A stretch of 51,452 nucleotides of DNA, from contig JAJEBW010000047.1 of NCBI GenBank assembly GCA_022822325.1, positions 1 through 51,452 on the forward strand, in the 5' to 3' direction. Shown here in pieces: positions 8,164 to 17,860 of this stretch; the stretch's first letter is position 1; each line of letters begins with the position of its first letter. Below the pieces are notes generated by a model. That model did no database searches. It was given only the letters and a program-made list of their open reading frames with translations, and had not been told where the DNA came from. Source of the DNA: Gemmatimonadota bacterium. Lineage in GTDB: Bacteria > Gemmatimonadota > Gemmatimonadetes > Longimicrobiales > Gaopeijiaceae. The translations under genes and the position numbers were made by a program.

Positions 8164-10110
8164 TCAGTGCGCGATGGCGTAGGCCTCGCGGCGCGGGTCC
8201 GACGCGACGACCAGGGTGCCGTCGCGGTCGCGCATGATCATCTGGGCGCCGCCGAAGGTTGCCGTCCATCCCTGCACGATCCCGATCCCGTGTCCGAGCG
8301 CTTCCAGCTCCGCCAGCGCACCGGTCTCGATCCGGTCCTCGAAGTCGATGCGAAGCCCGCCGTAGCTGCGGAACCGGGGCGCCTCGATCGCCGCCTGCGG
8401 GGTCATGCCGAAAAGCAGTAGGTTGTTGACGATCTGCAGGATGCTCTGTGGTTGGCTGTCCCCGCCGGGCGTTCCCAGAGTGAAGGCGAAGCGACCCTCT
8501 CCATCGAGCGCCATCATGGGGGTGAGGGTGTGATAGGGACGCTTCCCCGGCGCGATGACATTGGGATGGCCGGCCTCCAGACCGAACAGCGCGCCGCGAT
8601 TGTGCAGCATCACCCCGGTCTCCGGCTCCAGCAGTCCCGATCCGAAGCCGGCGAAGAGGCTCTGAATCCAGCTCACCGCGTTGCCCCAGCGGTCCACGGC
8701 GGTAAGGTACACGGTGTCGCCGGTGTCGTTGCGGCTGGCTCGGCCGGCCAGCGCGGCCACGGCGGCGTCCCCCACCCCCGGACCGCGCGATGCGGCGGCC
8801 TGGCCCGGATCGACCAGGGCGGCCCGCCCGGCGAGATAGTCGGCGTCCAGCAGGGCGTCCAGCGGCAGCTCGGTGAAGTCGGGGTCGGCGGCCCAGCGGT
8901 CGCGGTCGGCGAAGGCCAGCTTCTTCATCTCGATCAGGGTATGGAGATAGGGCGCCGTATTGTGGCCCATCGTCCGCAGATCGAAGGAGCCGGACATGCC
9001 GAAGAGTTGAAGCTGCGCGATCCCTTGCGTATTGGGCGGCAGCACCAGCATGGCGTAGCCCTCGTACCCCTTCCGCAGCGGCTCGACCCAGGTGGAGCTG
9101 TGAGCGGCCAGATCCGCGGCGCGGACATGCCCTCCCTCCGACTCGAGGAAGCCGCCCAGCGCTTCGGCGACCGGCCCGCGGTAGAATCCGTCCCGTCCCT
9201 CGCGCGCGATTCGCTCCAGGGTGGCGGCCAGCGCCGGGTTGCGCAGAAGGCTCCCGGCAGGCGGGGGACTGCCCTCCGGCAGGTAGAGAGCGCGGGCGGG
9301 ATCGTTCAGGGAACCGGCGGAGGATGCGATGTCGCGGGCCAGGCGGTTCGATACCGGAAAGCCCTCGCGGGCGTAGCCGATGGCCGGCTCGAGAAGTTCG
9401 TCCAGGGGAAGCGATCCGAAGCGGTCGAGGGCGTCGGCCCAGGCGGCGACCGCTCCGGGCACGGTGACCGAAAGGGCGCCCGCTCCCGGGATCTCGTCCA
9501 GGCCGCGCTCGGCGTAGAGGGAAGGAGTGGCCAGCGCACCGGCGCGTCCACTGCCGTTCAGCGCATGAACCTCGCCGGTGGCGGCGTCGAAATGGAGGGC
9601 GAAGGCATCGCCGCCGATCCCGTTCATGTGGGGACGGACGACCGCGAGCACACCCGCCATGGCGATGGCCGCATCCATCGCGTTGCCGCCGCGCCGCAGT
9701 ACGTCGTGACCGGCGGCGGCCGCGAGAGGATGGCCGGCCGAGACCGCCCCTCCCGTCCCCCGCACCTCGGGACGGTTCGTCTCCGGAAAGGAGGGCCGCA
9801 CGCCCGCCCCCTCGGCTCCGCCCTCGCCGCAGGCGGCCGCGACCAGGCTCAGAGCCACCGCCCCCAGCGCTGGAAGTCCGTGGACCTTCCCGAGCGAGGA
9901 CCGGGGGCGCGCCGCCGGTCGAAGGGTGCATCGCGCTGGTCCGGCGGCTGCCTGGCGCGCAGTGCCGCCGGATCGCCGCGCCCGGCTGCGGGCATCGGGG
10001 TTTGCGCCGCCGCGGCTCCCAACGCCGGGCGCGACCGTGAAGTGCGGGTTCCGCGCATCAGTCCCGCGCCCGATTCGGCGCTCCGTGCAATTCTCCGTGC
10101 GACGCTTCAT
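8164..10110 (-). CDS. ggt: Gamma-glutamyltransferase-family (Ntn) hydrolase, probable lipoprotein
   Basis: The protein follows the gamma-glutamyltransferase plan: an N-terminal GGNAMDAAIAM motif and an autoprocessing region whose catalytic Thr is residue 466 in NDTGDTVYLTAVDRWGNAVS, with LHNRGALF and TPGGDSQPQ downstream. The GDTVYLT form is typical of the broader GGT-like family rather than of classical E. coli Ggt, so the substrate may not be glutathione. A hydrophobic stretch and lipobox (LVAAAC, Cys94) suggest a lipid-anchored periplasmic enzyme. That signal lies about 75 residues after the only in-frame start codon (ATG 10110, with GAGGA upstream), which is unusual. It is the last gene of the purine run and overlaps vanZ by 53 bp. 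Confidence 0.85.
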   Translation of the reverse strand: MKRRTENCTERRIGRGTDARNPHFTVAPGVGSRGGANPDARSRARRSGGTARQAAAGPARCTLRPAARPRSSLGKVHGLPALGAVALSLVAAACGEGGAEGAGVRPSFPETNRPEVRGTGGAVSAGHPLAAAAGHDVLRRGGNAMDAAIAMAGVLAVVRPHMNGIGGDAFALHFDAATGEVHALNGSGRAGALATPSLYAERGLDEIPGAGALSVTVPGAVAAWADALDRFGSLPLDELLEPAIGYAREGFPVSNRLARDIASSAGSLNDPARALYLPEGSPPPAGSLLRNPALAATLERIAREGRDGFYRGPVAEALGGFLESEGGHVRAADLAAHSSTWVEPLRKGYEGYAMLVLPPNTQGIAQLQLFGMSGSFDLRTMGHNTAPYLHTLIEMKKLAFADRDRWAADPDFTELPLDALLDADYLAGRAALVDPGQAAASRGPGVGDAAVAALAGRASRNDTGDTVYLTAVDRWGNAVSWIQSLFAGFGSGLLEPETGVMLHNRGALFGLEAGHPNVIAPGKRPYHTLTPMMALDGEGRFAFTLGTPGGDSQPQSILQIVNNLLLFGMTPQAAIEAPRFRSYGGLRIDFEDRIETGALAELEALGHGIGIVQGWTATFGGAQMIMRDRDGTLVVASDPRREAYAIAH

Positions 10111-10720
10111 GCGAATCGTCCTCGTTGTGGGTTGTGGAAGCGGGTTTCAGAGTGCCGCCCCGCCCGCGGCCGCGCCAGCCTCCCGTCGCCGCGCTCGCTC
10201 CGACCCCCATCGCCGCGGCGAGCACATTGAAGAGCAGGTCGCGGGAATCGAAGGACCGGCTCGGAACGAACCACTGAACGCCCTCGTCGATCGCTCCGGC
10301 CAGGATCGCGGCGCCGAACGCCATCGCCGAAGGCAGGAACACCCGCCGACCGTTGGAGGCCCGCTCCAGGAGCGCCTCGCGAATCAGAGCCGCGAGCACG
10401 CTGTATTCGATCAGATGCGTGCGCTCGGCAGCGCTTGCCAGGCGGGCGAGCACGAGCAGGTACACCGCCGCGACGCCGATCGCGATTCCCGCGCGGGTGA
10501 GGCGCGAGGGTCCGCCCGTCCCCCAGCGCCGGTCTCCGAGGCCAAGCGCGAGGAGCGCGGCTGCGACGAGGATCACCCCCGCGGCGAAGACGACCGCCGC
10601 CATGTCGGCGCCGGCGAGTGCGCTGAGCAGAAACGGCGAGAGCGCGAGGGTCGAGTAGATCGCGGCGAGGGTGGCCAGAGTCCAGAGCCAGAGCCGCTGT
10701 TCGCGGCGCGACGAAACCAC
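10058..10720 (-). CDS. VanZ-family membrane protein
   Basis: A 220-aa protein with four or five hydrophobic segments. It contains the VanZ-like motifs ERTHLIEYSVLAALI and DEGVQWFVPSRSFDSRDLLF followed by a last membrane helix. VanZ-like proteins are integral membrane proteins, some linked to glycopeptide resistance, but most have no assigned role. It starts at GTG 10720, seven bases after the purF stop, so it probably sits in the same transcript. The C-terminal tail overlaps the beginning of the GGT gene. Confidence 0.8.
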   Translation of the reverse strand: MVSSRREQRLWLWTLATLAAIYSTLALSPFLLSALAGADMAAVVFAAGVILVAAALLALGLGDRRWGTGGPSRLTRAGIAIGVAAVYLLVLARLASAAERTHLIEYSVLAALIREALLERASNGRRVFLPSAMAFGAAILAGAIDEGVQWFVPSRSFDSRDLLFNVLAAAMGVGASAATGGWRGRGRGGTLKPASTTHNEDDSHEASHGELHGAPNRARD

Positions 10721-10726
10721 GGCTCG

Positions 10727-12139
10727 CTACGCTCCGTGCAGATCGACGAGAGGAGCCGGGTAGGCGCCCGAAAAGCAGGCCGAGCAGAAGGGCCCGCGCT
10801 CCTCGACGGCTCCGATCAGCCCATCGAGCGAGAGGTATCCGAGGGAATCGACCTCGAGTTCGGCCGTGATCTCCGCCACCGACATCCGCGATCCCAGGAG
10901 TTCGCCCTTCGAGGGCATGTCGATTCCATAGTAGCAGGGGAATCGGACCGGAGGGCTCGCGACCCGGAAGTGCACCTCCGCCGCTCCGGCCTGCTGAATG
11001 AACTTGACAAGGCTGCGCGATGTGGTTCCGCGCACGATCGAATCGTCCACCACCACCACCCGCTTTCCGGCCAGAACCTCGCGCACCGGGTTGTACTTGA
11101 TGCGGGCGCCGAAATCCCGGTCGGCCTGCGAGGGACGGATGAAGGTGCGGCCCACATAGTGGTTGCGCAGGAGCCCGAGCTCGTAGGGAATCCCGCTCTG
11201 TTCGCTGTAGCCCAGGGCGGCCGAGTTGGCGCTGTCCGGAACCGCGATCACGCAGTCGGCGGGCACGGGATGTTCGCGCGCGAGCTGTCGGCCGAAGGCG
11301 CGGCGGGCGCGATCCACGCTCGTCTCCCAGAGGCTGGAGTCGGGACGGGCGAAATAGACGAGCTCGAAGATGCATGGCGAGGGCGTCTCCGGGTGCAATC
11401 CCGGCAGGCTCTCGACCTCCTTGCCGCGCAGCCGCACCAGCTCACCCGGCTGGATGTCGCGCATGTAGCTCGCGCCGACGATGTCCAGGGCGCAGCTCTC
11501 GCTCGCGACGACGTGGCCGCCGCCCTCGAGCCTTCCCAGTACCAGAGGACGGAATCCCCGGGGATCGCGCACGGCGTACATCGTCTCGCCCACGGACATC
11601 ACCAGCGAATAGGCCCCCTCCAGAAAGCTCAGCGCGTCGCGAATCTGCGCCACGACCGAGCGGTGCCGGGAACGCGCGACCAGGTGAACGATCACCTCCG
11701 AATCCGAGGAGCTCTGGAAGATCGCCCCCTCGTCGACGAGCTGCCGCTTCAGCATTCCGGCGTTGGTGAGGTTGCCGTTGTGGACGATTGCCAGGTCGCC
11801 CTCGGAATAGCGCACCACGATCGGCTGGGCATTGACGCGCTGTCCGTCGCCGGCGGTGGAATAGCGGACATGGCCGAGCGCGGTCCGTCCCGGCAAGGAA
11901 GAGATCCGTTCGCCGTCGAAGACGTCGGAGACAAGGCCGAGCTCCTTGTGCAACCGGGTTCTGCCATTCTCGGCGGCGCAGATTCCGGCGGCCTCCTGCC
12001 CCCGGTGCTGCAGGGCGTAGAGCGCGAGGAAGGAGAGCTCCGATGCGTTGTCGGTCCCGCAGACGCCCACGATCCCGCATTCCTCGCGGGGACGGTCGTC
12101 CAGGAGCGCGATGGGAAGGTCGGTCGGTGCTCGGCGCAT
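10727..12139 (-). CDS. purF: Amidophosphoribosyltransferase
   Basis: It catalyses the first committed step of purine synthesis, PRPP plus glutamine to phosphoribosylamine. The 470-aa precursor has a 20-residue propeptide ending at EE, followed by the Ntn glutaminase nucleophile Cys21 (ECGIVGV). The phosphoribosyltransferase PRPP loop appears as VVVVDDSIVRGTTSRSLV. Cysteines in SPCIFELVYFARPDS, FPCYYGID and FCSACFSG match the four ligands of the Bacillus-type [4Fe-4S] PurF, so an iron-sulfur form is likely. It lies four bases after purL and ahead of vanZ. Confidence 0.97.
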   Translation of the reverse strand: MRRAPTDLPIALLDDRPREECGIVGVCGTDNASELSFLALYALQHRGQEAAGICAAENGRTRLHKELGLVSDVFDGERISSLPGRTALGHVRYSTAGDGQRVNAQPIVVRYSEGDLAIVHNGNLTNAGMLKRQLVDEGAIFQSSSDSEVIVHLVARSRHRSVVAQIRDALSFLEGAYSLVMSVGETMYAVRDPRGFRPLVLGRLEGGGHVVASESCALDIVGASYMRDIQPGELVRLRGKEVESLPGLHPETPSPCIFELVYFARPDSSLWETSVDRARRAFGRQLAREHPVPADCVIAVPDSANSAALGYSEQSGIPYELGLLRNHYVGRTFIRPSQADRDFGARIKYNPVREVLAGKRVVVVDDSIVRGTTSRSLVKFIQQAGAAEVHFRVASPPVRFPCYYGIDMPSKGELLGSRMSVAEITAELEVDSLGYLSLDGLIGAVEERGPFCSACFSGAYPAPLVDLHGA

Positions 12140-12143
12140 GGTT

Positions 12144-14429
12144 CTATCCTGTCTGGCTCGTGCCTGTCCGGTTCATGATCCCGGGGATGGCGCCGAAGTG
12201 CTGCGCGCGCAGGGCGGCGAGCGGGATCCGAAGCGATTCCTGGGCCATCTCGATGACAAGGGGGGAGGACGGGGTGGTCACGGCGCCGATCCGCGCGCAG
12301 GGCACTCCAAAGCCGGCGGCCGTCCGCGCCACGGCGCCGGCGTCGCCGGGAGCGCAACTGACGACGATTCGTCCATGATCCTCGCCGAAGAGCAGGGCGG
12401 TGGCCGGGATGGGGTCGTCCAGCCGCACCGTGGCGCCCAGGCCCCCTCCGGCGCGCGGCCGTCCCAGGCAGCACTCCGTCAGCGTGACCGCGAGTCCCCC
12501 GCTGGACACATCGTGCGCCGAACGAACCCGCCCCTCCGTCGCGAGCGCCACGATGCACCGTTGCAGTTGCCGCTCGGCGGCCAGATCCACCGGCGGCGGT
12601 TCTCCGGCGACCAGATCGTGCAGGACGTAGAGGTATTCGGAGCCGCCGAGTTCCCCCGTGTTGTTCCCCAGCAGAAGGATCGCGTCGCCGTCGTTGCGGA
12701 AGGGATGCCGCACCAGCTTCTCCAGATCGTCGAGCACCCCCACCATCCCGATCACGGGGGTGGGATACACCGCCTTGCCGTCGGTCTCGTTGTAGAAGGA
12801 TACGTTTCCGCCGGTAACCGGGGTCTCCAGAAAGGCGCAGGCGTCGCGCATGCCGAGGACGGCCTCGCGGAACTGGTGCATGATCTGCGGCTTGAGGGGG
12901 CTTCCGAAGTTGAGGCAGTTGGTGATCGCTCGCGGAACCGCTCCGGTGCAGGCCACGTTGCGCGCCGCCTCGGCGACCGCGCCCATTGCGCCTACCCGCG
13001 GATTGAGCCATGTGTGCCGTCCATTGCAATCGGTGGTCGCGGCGATTCCCCGGCGGGTTCCCGGAATCCGGATGACGCCGGCGTCGCCCCCGGGGCGCTC
13101 GATCGAGTTTGCCCGCACCGTCGTGTCGTACTGCTCGTAGACCCACTGCTTGGAAGCCACGGTGGGCGATCCCGTCACCTGCAGAAAGGCATCCTCCAGC
13201 GCGCCGGGCGGCTTGACATGAGGGGAAATGTCCATTGTCCGCAGCGCCCGCACCTCTTCCCCCTCTTCTCCGGGGCGTTCGTAGGTGGGGCATCCCTCGG
13301 TGAGCGGAAGCGCGGGAATGTCCGCGACCGGCGCCCCGTTTTCCAGGACACGGAAGGCGCCGCTCGCCGTGACGCGCCCGATCGTCGCCGCCTCCAGCTC
13401 CCACTTCTCCAGAATTTCGCGGACCGCCTCCTCGCGCCCCGCCGCGGCAACCACCAGCATCCGCTCCTGCGACTCCGACAGCAGGATCTCGTAGGGGGTC
13501 ATTCCCTCCTCGCGGACCGGCACCTGCGCCACCTCCATCTCGACGCCGGTCCCCGACCGCCCCGCCATTTCCGCCCCGCTGGAGGTCAGCCCGGCGGCGC
13601 CCATATCCTGGATTCCCACGATGTGCCCGCTCGCGATCAGCTCCAGCGACGCCTCCAGGAGGAGCTTTTCGGTGAAGGGGTCGCCCACCTGCACTTGCGG
13701 CCGGCTGCTGACGTCGTCCCCCTCCGAGAGCTCCTCCGATGCGAAGGTGGCGCCGTGGATCCCGTCGCGTCCGGTGCGCGCGCCCACCGCCATGAGGGTG
13801 TTTCCCACGCCCTCCGCCGTTCCCCGGATGAGATCCTCGCGGCGCATCAGCCCCAGGCACATGGCGTTGACGATCGGGTTGTCGCGGTAGCCCCGGTCGA
13901 ACTGCACCTCCCCGCCGGTCGACGGAATCCCGACGCAGTTGCCGTAGTCGCCGATTCCGCGCACGACGCCGCCGAAGAGATAGCGCACATGCGGGTGGTC
14001 GAGATCGCCGAAGTGAAGCGAGTTGAGGGTGGCTACCGGTCGGGCGCCCATCGTGAAGACGTCGCGCAGGATGCCGCCGATTCCGGTGGCCGCCCCCTGG
14101 TAGGGCTCCACCGCCGAGGGATGATTGTGGGATTCGATCTTGAAGGCCAGCGCGTAGCCGTCGCCCGCGTCGATCACGCCCGCGTTCTCGCCCGGTCCCT
14201 GAATGACCCAGGGGGCCTCGGTGGGCAGCAGGCGGAGCAGCCGCTTCGAGTTCTTGTAGCCGCAGTGCTCCGACCACATCGCCGAAAAGACGCCCAACTC
14301 GGTGAAGGTGGCCTCGCGCCCCAGGATCCGCACGATCCGGGCGTATTCCTCGGGCGACAGTCCGTGTTCCTCGACGAGGGCGGCCGTGACGGGGGGATCG
14401 CCGGGGCGGGGAAGGGGGGAATCGATCAC
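12144..14429 (-). CDS. purL: FGAM synthase, large subunit
   Basis: A 761-aa small-type PurL: the ATP-dependent synthetase part of phosphoribosylformylglycinamidine synthase. The FGAM synthase core is recognisable in [40 protein letters not shown] and [11 protein letters not shown]. The length lacks the fused glutaminase of the large proteobacterial enzyme, so it needs PurQ and PurS, both encoded just upstream in the operon. Its ATG overlaps the purQ stop by 4 bp (14426-14429). Confidence 0.97.
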   Translation of the reverse strand: MIDSPLPRPGDPPVTAALVEEHGLSPEEYARIVRILGREATFTELGVFSAMWSEHCGYKNSKRLLRLLPTEAPWVIQGPGENAGVIDAGDGYALAFKIESHNHPSAVEPYQGAATGIGGILRDVFTMGARPVATLNSLHFGDLDHPHVRYLFGGVVRGIGDYGNCVGIPSTGGEVQFDRGYRDNPIVNAMCLGLMRREDLIRGTAEGVGNTLMAVGARTGRDGIHGATFASEELSEGDDVSSRPQVQVGDPFTEKLLLEASLELIASGHIVGIQDMGAAGLTSSGAEMAGRSGTGVEMEVAQVPVREEGMTPYEILLSESQERMLVVAAAGREEAVREILEKWELEAATIGRVTASGAFRVLENGAPVADIPALPLTEGCPTYERPGEEGEEVRALRTMDISPHVKPPGALEDAFLQVTGSPTVASKQWVYEQYDTTVRANSIERPGGDAGVIRIPGTRRGIAATTDCNGRHTWLNPRVGAMGAVAEAARNVACTGAVPRAITNCLNFGSPLKPQIMHQFREAVLGMRDACAFLETPVTGGNVSFYNETDGKAVYPTPVIGMVGVLDDLEKLVRHPFRNDGDAILLLGNNTGELGGSEYLYVLHDLVAGEPPPVDLAAERQLQRCIVALATEGRVRSAHDVSSGGLAVTLTECCLGRPRAGGGLGATVRLDDPIPATALLFGEDHGRIVVSCAPGDAGAVARTAAGFGVPCARIGAVTTPSSPLVIEMAQESLRIPLAALRAQHFGAIPGIMNRTGTSQTG

Positions 14430-15130
14430 CGGACCACCTCCGCGGCATGGGTCTGCCCGACGAGCGATTCGAAGAGCGGAAGACCGTCCACCGAACCCAG
14501 CGCCGCCTCGATGGCGCGGTCGGGGTGCGGCATCATCCCGAGAACATTGCCGCGCCGGTTCGCGATTCCCGCGATGCCCATCAGCGAGCCGTTCGGGTTG
14601 GATTCCACGGTGGCGTCGCCCCGGGGGTCGCAGTAGCGGAAGACGACGCGCCCCTCGCTCTCCAGAGCGGCCAGCGTTTCCGGGTCGGCGTAGTAGTTGC
14701 CGTCGGCGTGCGAGAGCGGCATGCGGAGGACCTGGCCCCTGTGGCAGGCGGAGGTGAAGGGAGTGTCGGCGCGTTCGACGCGCAGATGGCAGTCGTGGGA
14801 CTGGAAGCGCAGCGAGGCGTTGCGCAGGAGCGCGCCGGGGAGCAGTCCCGCCTCGCAGAGGACCTGGAATCCGTTGCAGATCCCCAGGACGAAGCCGCCG
14901 CGCCGGGCGAAGCGGGCGACTGTCTCCATGATGGGGCTGAAACGCGCGATGGCCCCGGGCCGCAGGTAGTCGCCGTGCGCGAATCCGCCGGGAACGATCA
15001 CCGCTTCCGCGTTCCCGAGGGATTGCTCGCGGTGCCAGATGTAGCTCGCGGAGCCGCCCGCGATCTCCACCGAGCGATGGCAGTCCTGATCGCAGTTGGA
15101 GCCGGGAAATGTGATGACCGCGACCCTCAT
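14426..15130 (-). CDS. purQ: FGAM synthase, glutaminase subunit
   Basis: A 234-aa class I glutamine amidotransferase supplying ammonia to PurL. It begins [17 protein letters not shown]. It has the nucleophile Cys in [19 protein letters not shown] and the His/Glu pair near the end in [10 protein letters not shown]. Its ATG overlaps the TGA of purS and its stop overlaps the purL start, so the three FGAM synthase components are translationally linked. Confidence 0.97.
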   Translation of the reverse strand: MRVAVITFPGSNCDQDCHRSVEIAGGSASYIWHREQSLGNAEAVIVPGGFAHGDYLRPGAIARFSPIMETVARFARRGGFVLGICNGFQVLCEAGLLPGALLRNASLRFQSHDCHLRVERADTPFTSACHRGQVLRMPLSHADGNYYADPETLAALESEGRVVFRYCDPRGDATVESNPNGSLMGIAGIANRRGNVLGMMPHPDRAIEAALGSVDGLPLFESLVGQTHAAEVVR

Positions 15131-15426
15131 CGCGTCTCTCCGGCGCTGGCCACGGCGGCGACGCGAAAGTCCTCGGTGACGGGGTTGGCGAGCAGCTTGT
15201 CGCACATGGCGCGCGCGGCCTCCTCGGCCTCGGCGGCGGATTCGGCGGCCACCTCCAGATGGATTGCCTTGCCGACGCGGACCGCCGCCACGGAATCGAA
15301 GCCGAGCGATGCGAGCGAGTGATGAATGGCCTTGCCCTGCGGATCGAGAAGTCCGGGGCGCGGGGTGACCAGAACCTGCACTGCGAATCGGTTCGGGCCG
15401 GATGGGTTCGGGGTCGATTGCGTCAA
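15127..15426 (-). CDS. purS: FGAM synthase, PurS subunit
   Basis: A 99-aa protein bridging PurL and PurQ. The conserved core reads [20 protein letters not shown], then [11 protein letters not shown] and an [15 protein letters not shown] segment. The start is TTG at 15426, supported by AAGGAG eight bases upstream, and that TTG overlaps the purC stop as TTGA. It overlaps purQ by 4 bp at its other end. Confidence 0.93.
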   Translation of the reverse strand: MTQSTPNPSGPNRFAVQVLVTPRPGLLDPQGKAIHHSLASLGFDSVAAVRVGKAIHLEVAAESAAEAEEAARAMCDKLLANPVTEDFRVAAVASAGETR

Positions 15427-16430
15427 GATTCGGTCTCCTTGTCGTGCGCGCCGGCGCGCCGGTCGAAAGCGGGTTCGCGGGCTGCGAGATCGCCCGCCAT
15501 TTCGGGAATTGCGCCGAAGCGGGGCGGATCCCACGCATCCAGCGGGGACCCGGTGAGCCGCCGGAAGAGCCCGCGGTAGCGCCCGGAGGCGGCCTCGACG
15601 ACGTGGCGTGGCAGAGGCGGGGGCGGATATCGCTTGTTCCAGCCGGCCAGGCCGTCCAGGTAGTCGCGGATCGGTTGTTTGTCGAGCGAAGGTTGGCCGC
15701 GGCCCGGCCGGTAGCGGTCGCGTGGCCAGAAGCGCGACGAGTCGGGAGTCAGGACCTCGTCGATCAGGAGAAGTTCGCCATCGGGCGCGATCCCGAACTC
15801 GAACTTCGTGTCGGCCAGGATGATTCCCCTTGCCGCCGCCACCGCGCGGGCCCGTTCGTAGATTGCCAGGGAGCGGTCGCGGAGCCGCGCGGCGAGATCT
15901 TCCCCCAGACGCTCCACGACGCCTGCAAAGGGAATGTTCTCGTCGTGGCCTTCGCGCGCCTTGGTGGCCGGCGAGAAGAGCGGCCCGTTCAGCGCCTCGC
16001 TCTCCGCCAGTCCCGTCGGCATCGGTTCGCCCGCCAGCGTGCCGGCCTCGCGATACTCCTTCCACGCCGACCCCGAGAGGTATCCCCGCACCACGCACTC
16101 GACGGGGAGGGGACGGGTTCGGCGCACCAGAGTGGAGCGACCGGACCACCCGCGCTCGTGTCCGGAGAGCGCCGGAATGGCCCGCCGGATCTCGTCGTCG
16201 CGCACCGAGACGAGATGATGGGGGATGTCGTGCAGGTGAGCGTCCAGCCACCAGGCGGTGATGTGGGTGAGGATCCGGCCCTTGTCGGGAACGCGTTCCT
16301 TCATGACCACATCGAAGGCGCTCACGCGGTCGCTCGCCACCAGGAGGAGGTTGTCCCCGGGGGCCTTGTAGATGTCCCGGACCTTGCCGCGGAAGAGAAG
16401 GGGGAGGGGGAGGCGTCCGTCCACGGTCAT
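15423..16430 (-). CDS. purC: SAICAR synthetase
   Basis: Phosphoribosylaminoimidazole-succinocarboxamide synthase, 335 aa. It joins CAIR and aspartate using ATP. Recognisable elements are FRGKVRDIYKAP, VASDRVSAFDVVM, CVVRGYLSGSAWKEY, ADTKFEFGI and the LLIDEVLTPDSSRFW block. It ends with an extended C-terminus typical of the longer bacterial and eukaryotic-like forms. It overlaps purB upstream and purS downstream by 4 bp. Confidence 0.96.
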   Translation of the reverse strand: MTVDGRLPLPLLFRGKVRDIYKAPGDNLLLVASDRVSAFDVVMKERVPDKGRILTHITAWWLDAHLHDIPHHLVSVRDDEIRRAIPALSGHERGWSGRSTLVRRTRPLPVECVVRGYLSGSAWKEYREAGTLAGEPMPTGLAESEALNGPLFSPATKAREGHDENIPFAGVVERLGEDLAARLRDRSLAIYERARAVAAARGIILADTKFEFGIAPDGELLLIDEVLTPDSSRFWPRDRYRPGRGQPSLDKQPIRDYLDGLAGWNKRYPPPPLPRHVVEAASGRYRGLFRRLTGSPLDAWDPPRFGAIPEMAGDLAAREPAFDRRAGAHDKETES

Positions 16431-17860
16431 ACCCTGACCTCGCCTGCGGCGATCCCGTCCTCGGCGTAGCGCTCCAGCGCCGTCGCCACATCCGATTCGA
16501 GGAAGGCGTCCACCTGCTCGGGGGCCCGTCCGATCAGCCCGTCGGGGGCCGCCATCTCCTCGAGCGCCGCGCGGGATACTCCCAGAGCCTCGTCGTTCGC
16601 GACCCGGGCGAAGAGGTCGGCCTGCCTTCCTTCGGTCATCCGGCGAGCCGCGGCGAGCGTGTGGCGCCGAATTCGTTCGTGTGCCCGCTGCCGGTCCGCG
16701 CCCCCCGCCACGGCATCCATCAGGACCGATTCCATCGCCATGAAGGGCAGGTGCACGGCCAGATTCGCCGCGACCACGCCCCGGTTGACGCGCAGACCGC
16801 TCGCGACGTTTTCGGCCAGCACCAGGACCGCGTCGGTCGCCATGTAGGCGTCGGGGATCGCGAGACGCTTGTTGGCGGAATCGTCGAGCGTGCGTTCAAG
16901 CCACTGGGTGGCGGCGGTGTGGGCGGGATTGGCGGCCAGGGCGATCACATGGCGTGCCAGCGCGCAGATCCGTTCGGAGCGCATGGGGTTGCGCTTGTAG
17001 GGCATCGCCGACGACCCGATCTGCTCGCGCTCGAAGGGTTCCTCGACTTCGCGGAGATGGGAGAGGAGGCGAATGTCGGTTGCCATCCGGGAGGCGGAAG
17101 CGGCGATTCCGGCGAGGGTGGCCAGGAGGGACTGATCGACCTTGCGCGGATAGGTCTGCCCGGTGACCGGGTAGGCCGCGCGAAAGCCCAGGCGGCGGCA
17201 GAGCTCGCCCTCGAGCGCCTCCACCTTGCCGTGGTCGCCGCCGAAGAGTTGCAGAAAGGAGGCCTGCGTGCCGGTCGTGCCCCGAACTCCGCGCAGTCGC
17301 AGCGTCTTCAGCCTGTGTTCGATCTCCTCCAGGTCGAGGAGAAGATCCTGGATCCACATGGTGGCGCGCTTCCCGACGGTCGTGGGTTGGGCCGGTTGAA
17401 GGTGGGTGTAGGCCAGGGTGGGGAGATCTCGATGCGCCGCCGCGAAGCGGGAAAGGGCGCGGATCGCGGCCACCGTGCGGTCTCGCACCAGGAAGAGCGC
17501 TTCGCGGTGTTGTATGAGGTCGGTGTTGTCTCCGACGAAGGCCGAGGTCGCGCCCAGATGGATGATTCCCCGGGCGGCGGGCGCAAGATCGCCGAAGTGG
17601 TGAATGTGCGCCATCACGTCGTGCCGGAAACGCCTTTCGTAGCGAGAGACCGACTCGAGGTCGATCTCGTCCAGATGGTCCCGCATCTGCCGGATCGCTG
17701 CGGATGGAATGTCGAGTCCGAGTTCGCGTTGGGCCTCGGCCAGCGCCAGCCAGAGCCGCCGCCAACGCCCGAAACGGAAGGCCGGCGAGAAGATCCGCTC
17801 CATCGAGCGCGAGGCATACCGCGCCGACAGCGGGTGCGCATACCGGTCCGAAGCCTTCAT
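16427..17860 (-). CDS. purB: Adenylosuccinate lyase
   Basis: A 477-aa fumarase/aspartase-superfamily lyase acting twice in purine synthesis (SAICAR to AICAR, and adenylosuccinate to AMP). The family signature SSAMPYKRNPMRSERI is present, as are the earlier LGATSAFVGDNTDL and THLQPAQPTTVGKR blocks. ATG 17860 is preferred over GTG 17866 because GGAG lies five bases before the ATG and the ATG overlaps the protease stop as ATGA. Confidence 0.96.
   Translation of the reverse strand: MKASDRYAHPLSARYASRSMERIFSPAFRFGRWRRLWLALAEAQRELGLDIPSAAIRQMRDHLDEIDLESVSRYERRFRHDVMAHIHHFGDLAPAARGIIHLGATSAFVGDNTDLIQHREALFLVRDRTVAAIRALSRFAAAHRDLPTLAYTHLQPAQPTTVGKRATMWIQDLLLDLEEIEHRLKTLRLRGVRGTTGTQASFLQLFGGDHGKVEALEGELCRRLGFRAAYPVTGQTYPRKVDQSLLATLAGIAASASRMATDIRLLSHLREVEEPFEREQIGSSAMPYKRNPMRSERICALARHVIALAANPAHTAATQWLERTLDDSANKRLAIPDAYMATDAVLVLAENVASGLRVNRGVVAANLAVHLPFMAMESVLMDAVAGGADRQRAHERIRRHTLAAARRMTEGRQADLFARVANDEALGVSRAALEEMAAPDGLIGRAPEQVDAFLESDVATALERYAEDGIAAGEVRV

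Noticed and set aside
7322..9931. 869-codon minus-strand frame covering the SulP end and GGT
   Set aside because: It is the wrong frame for GGT: the GGT motifs and catalytic Thr are in the frame of 8164-10110.
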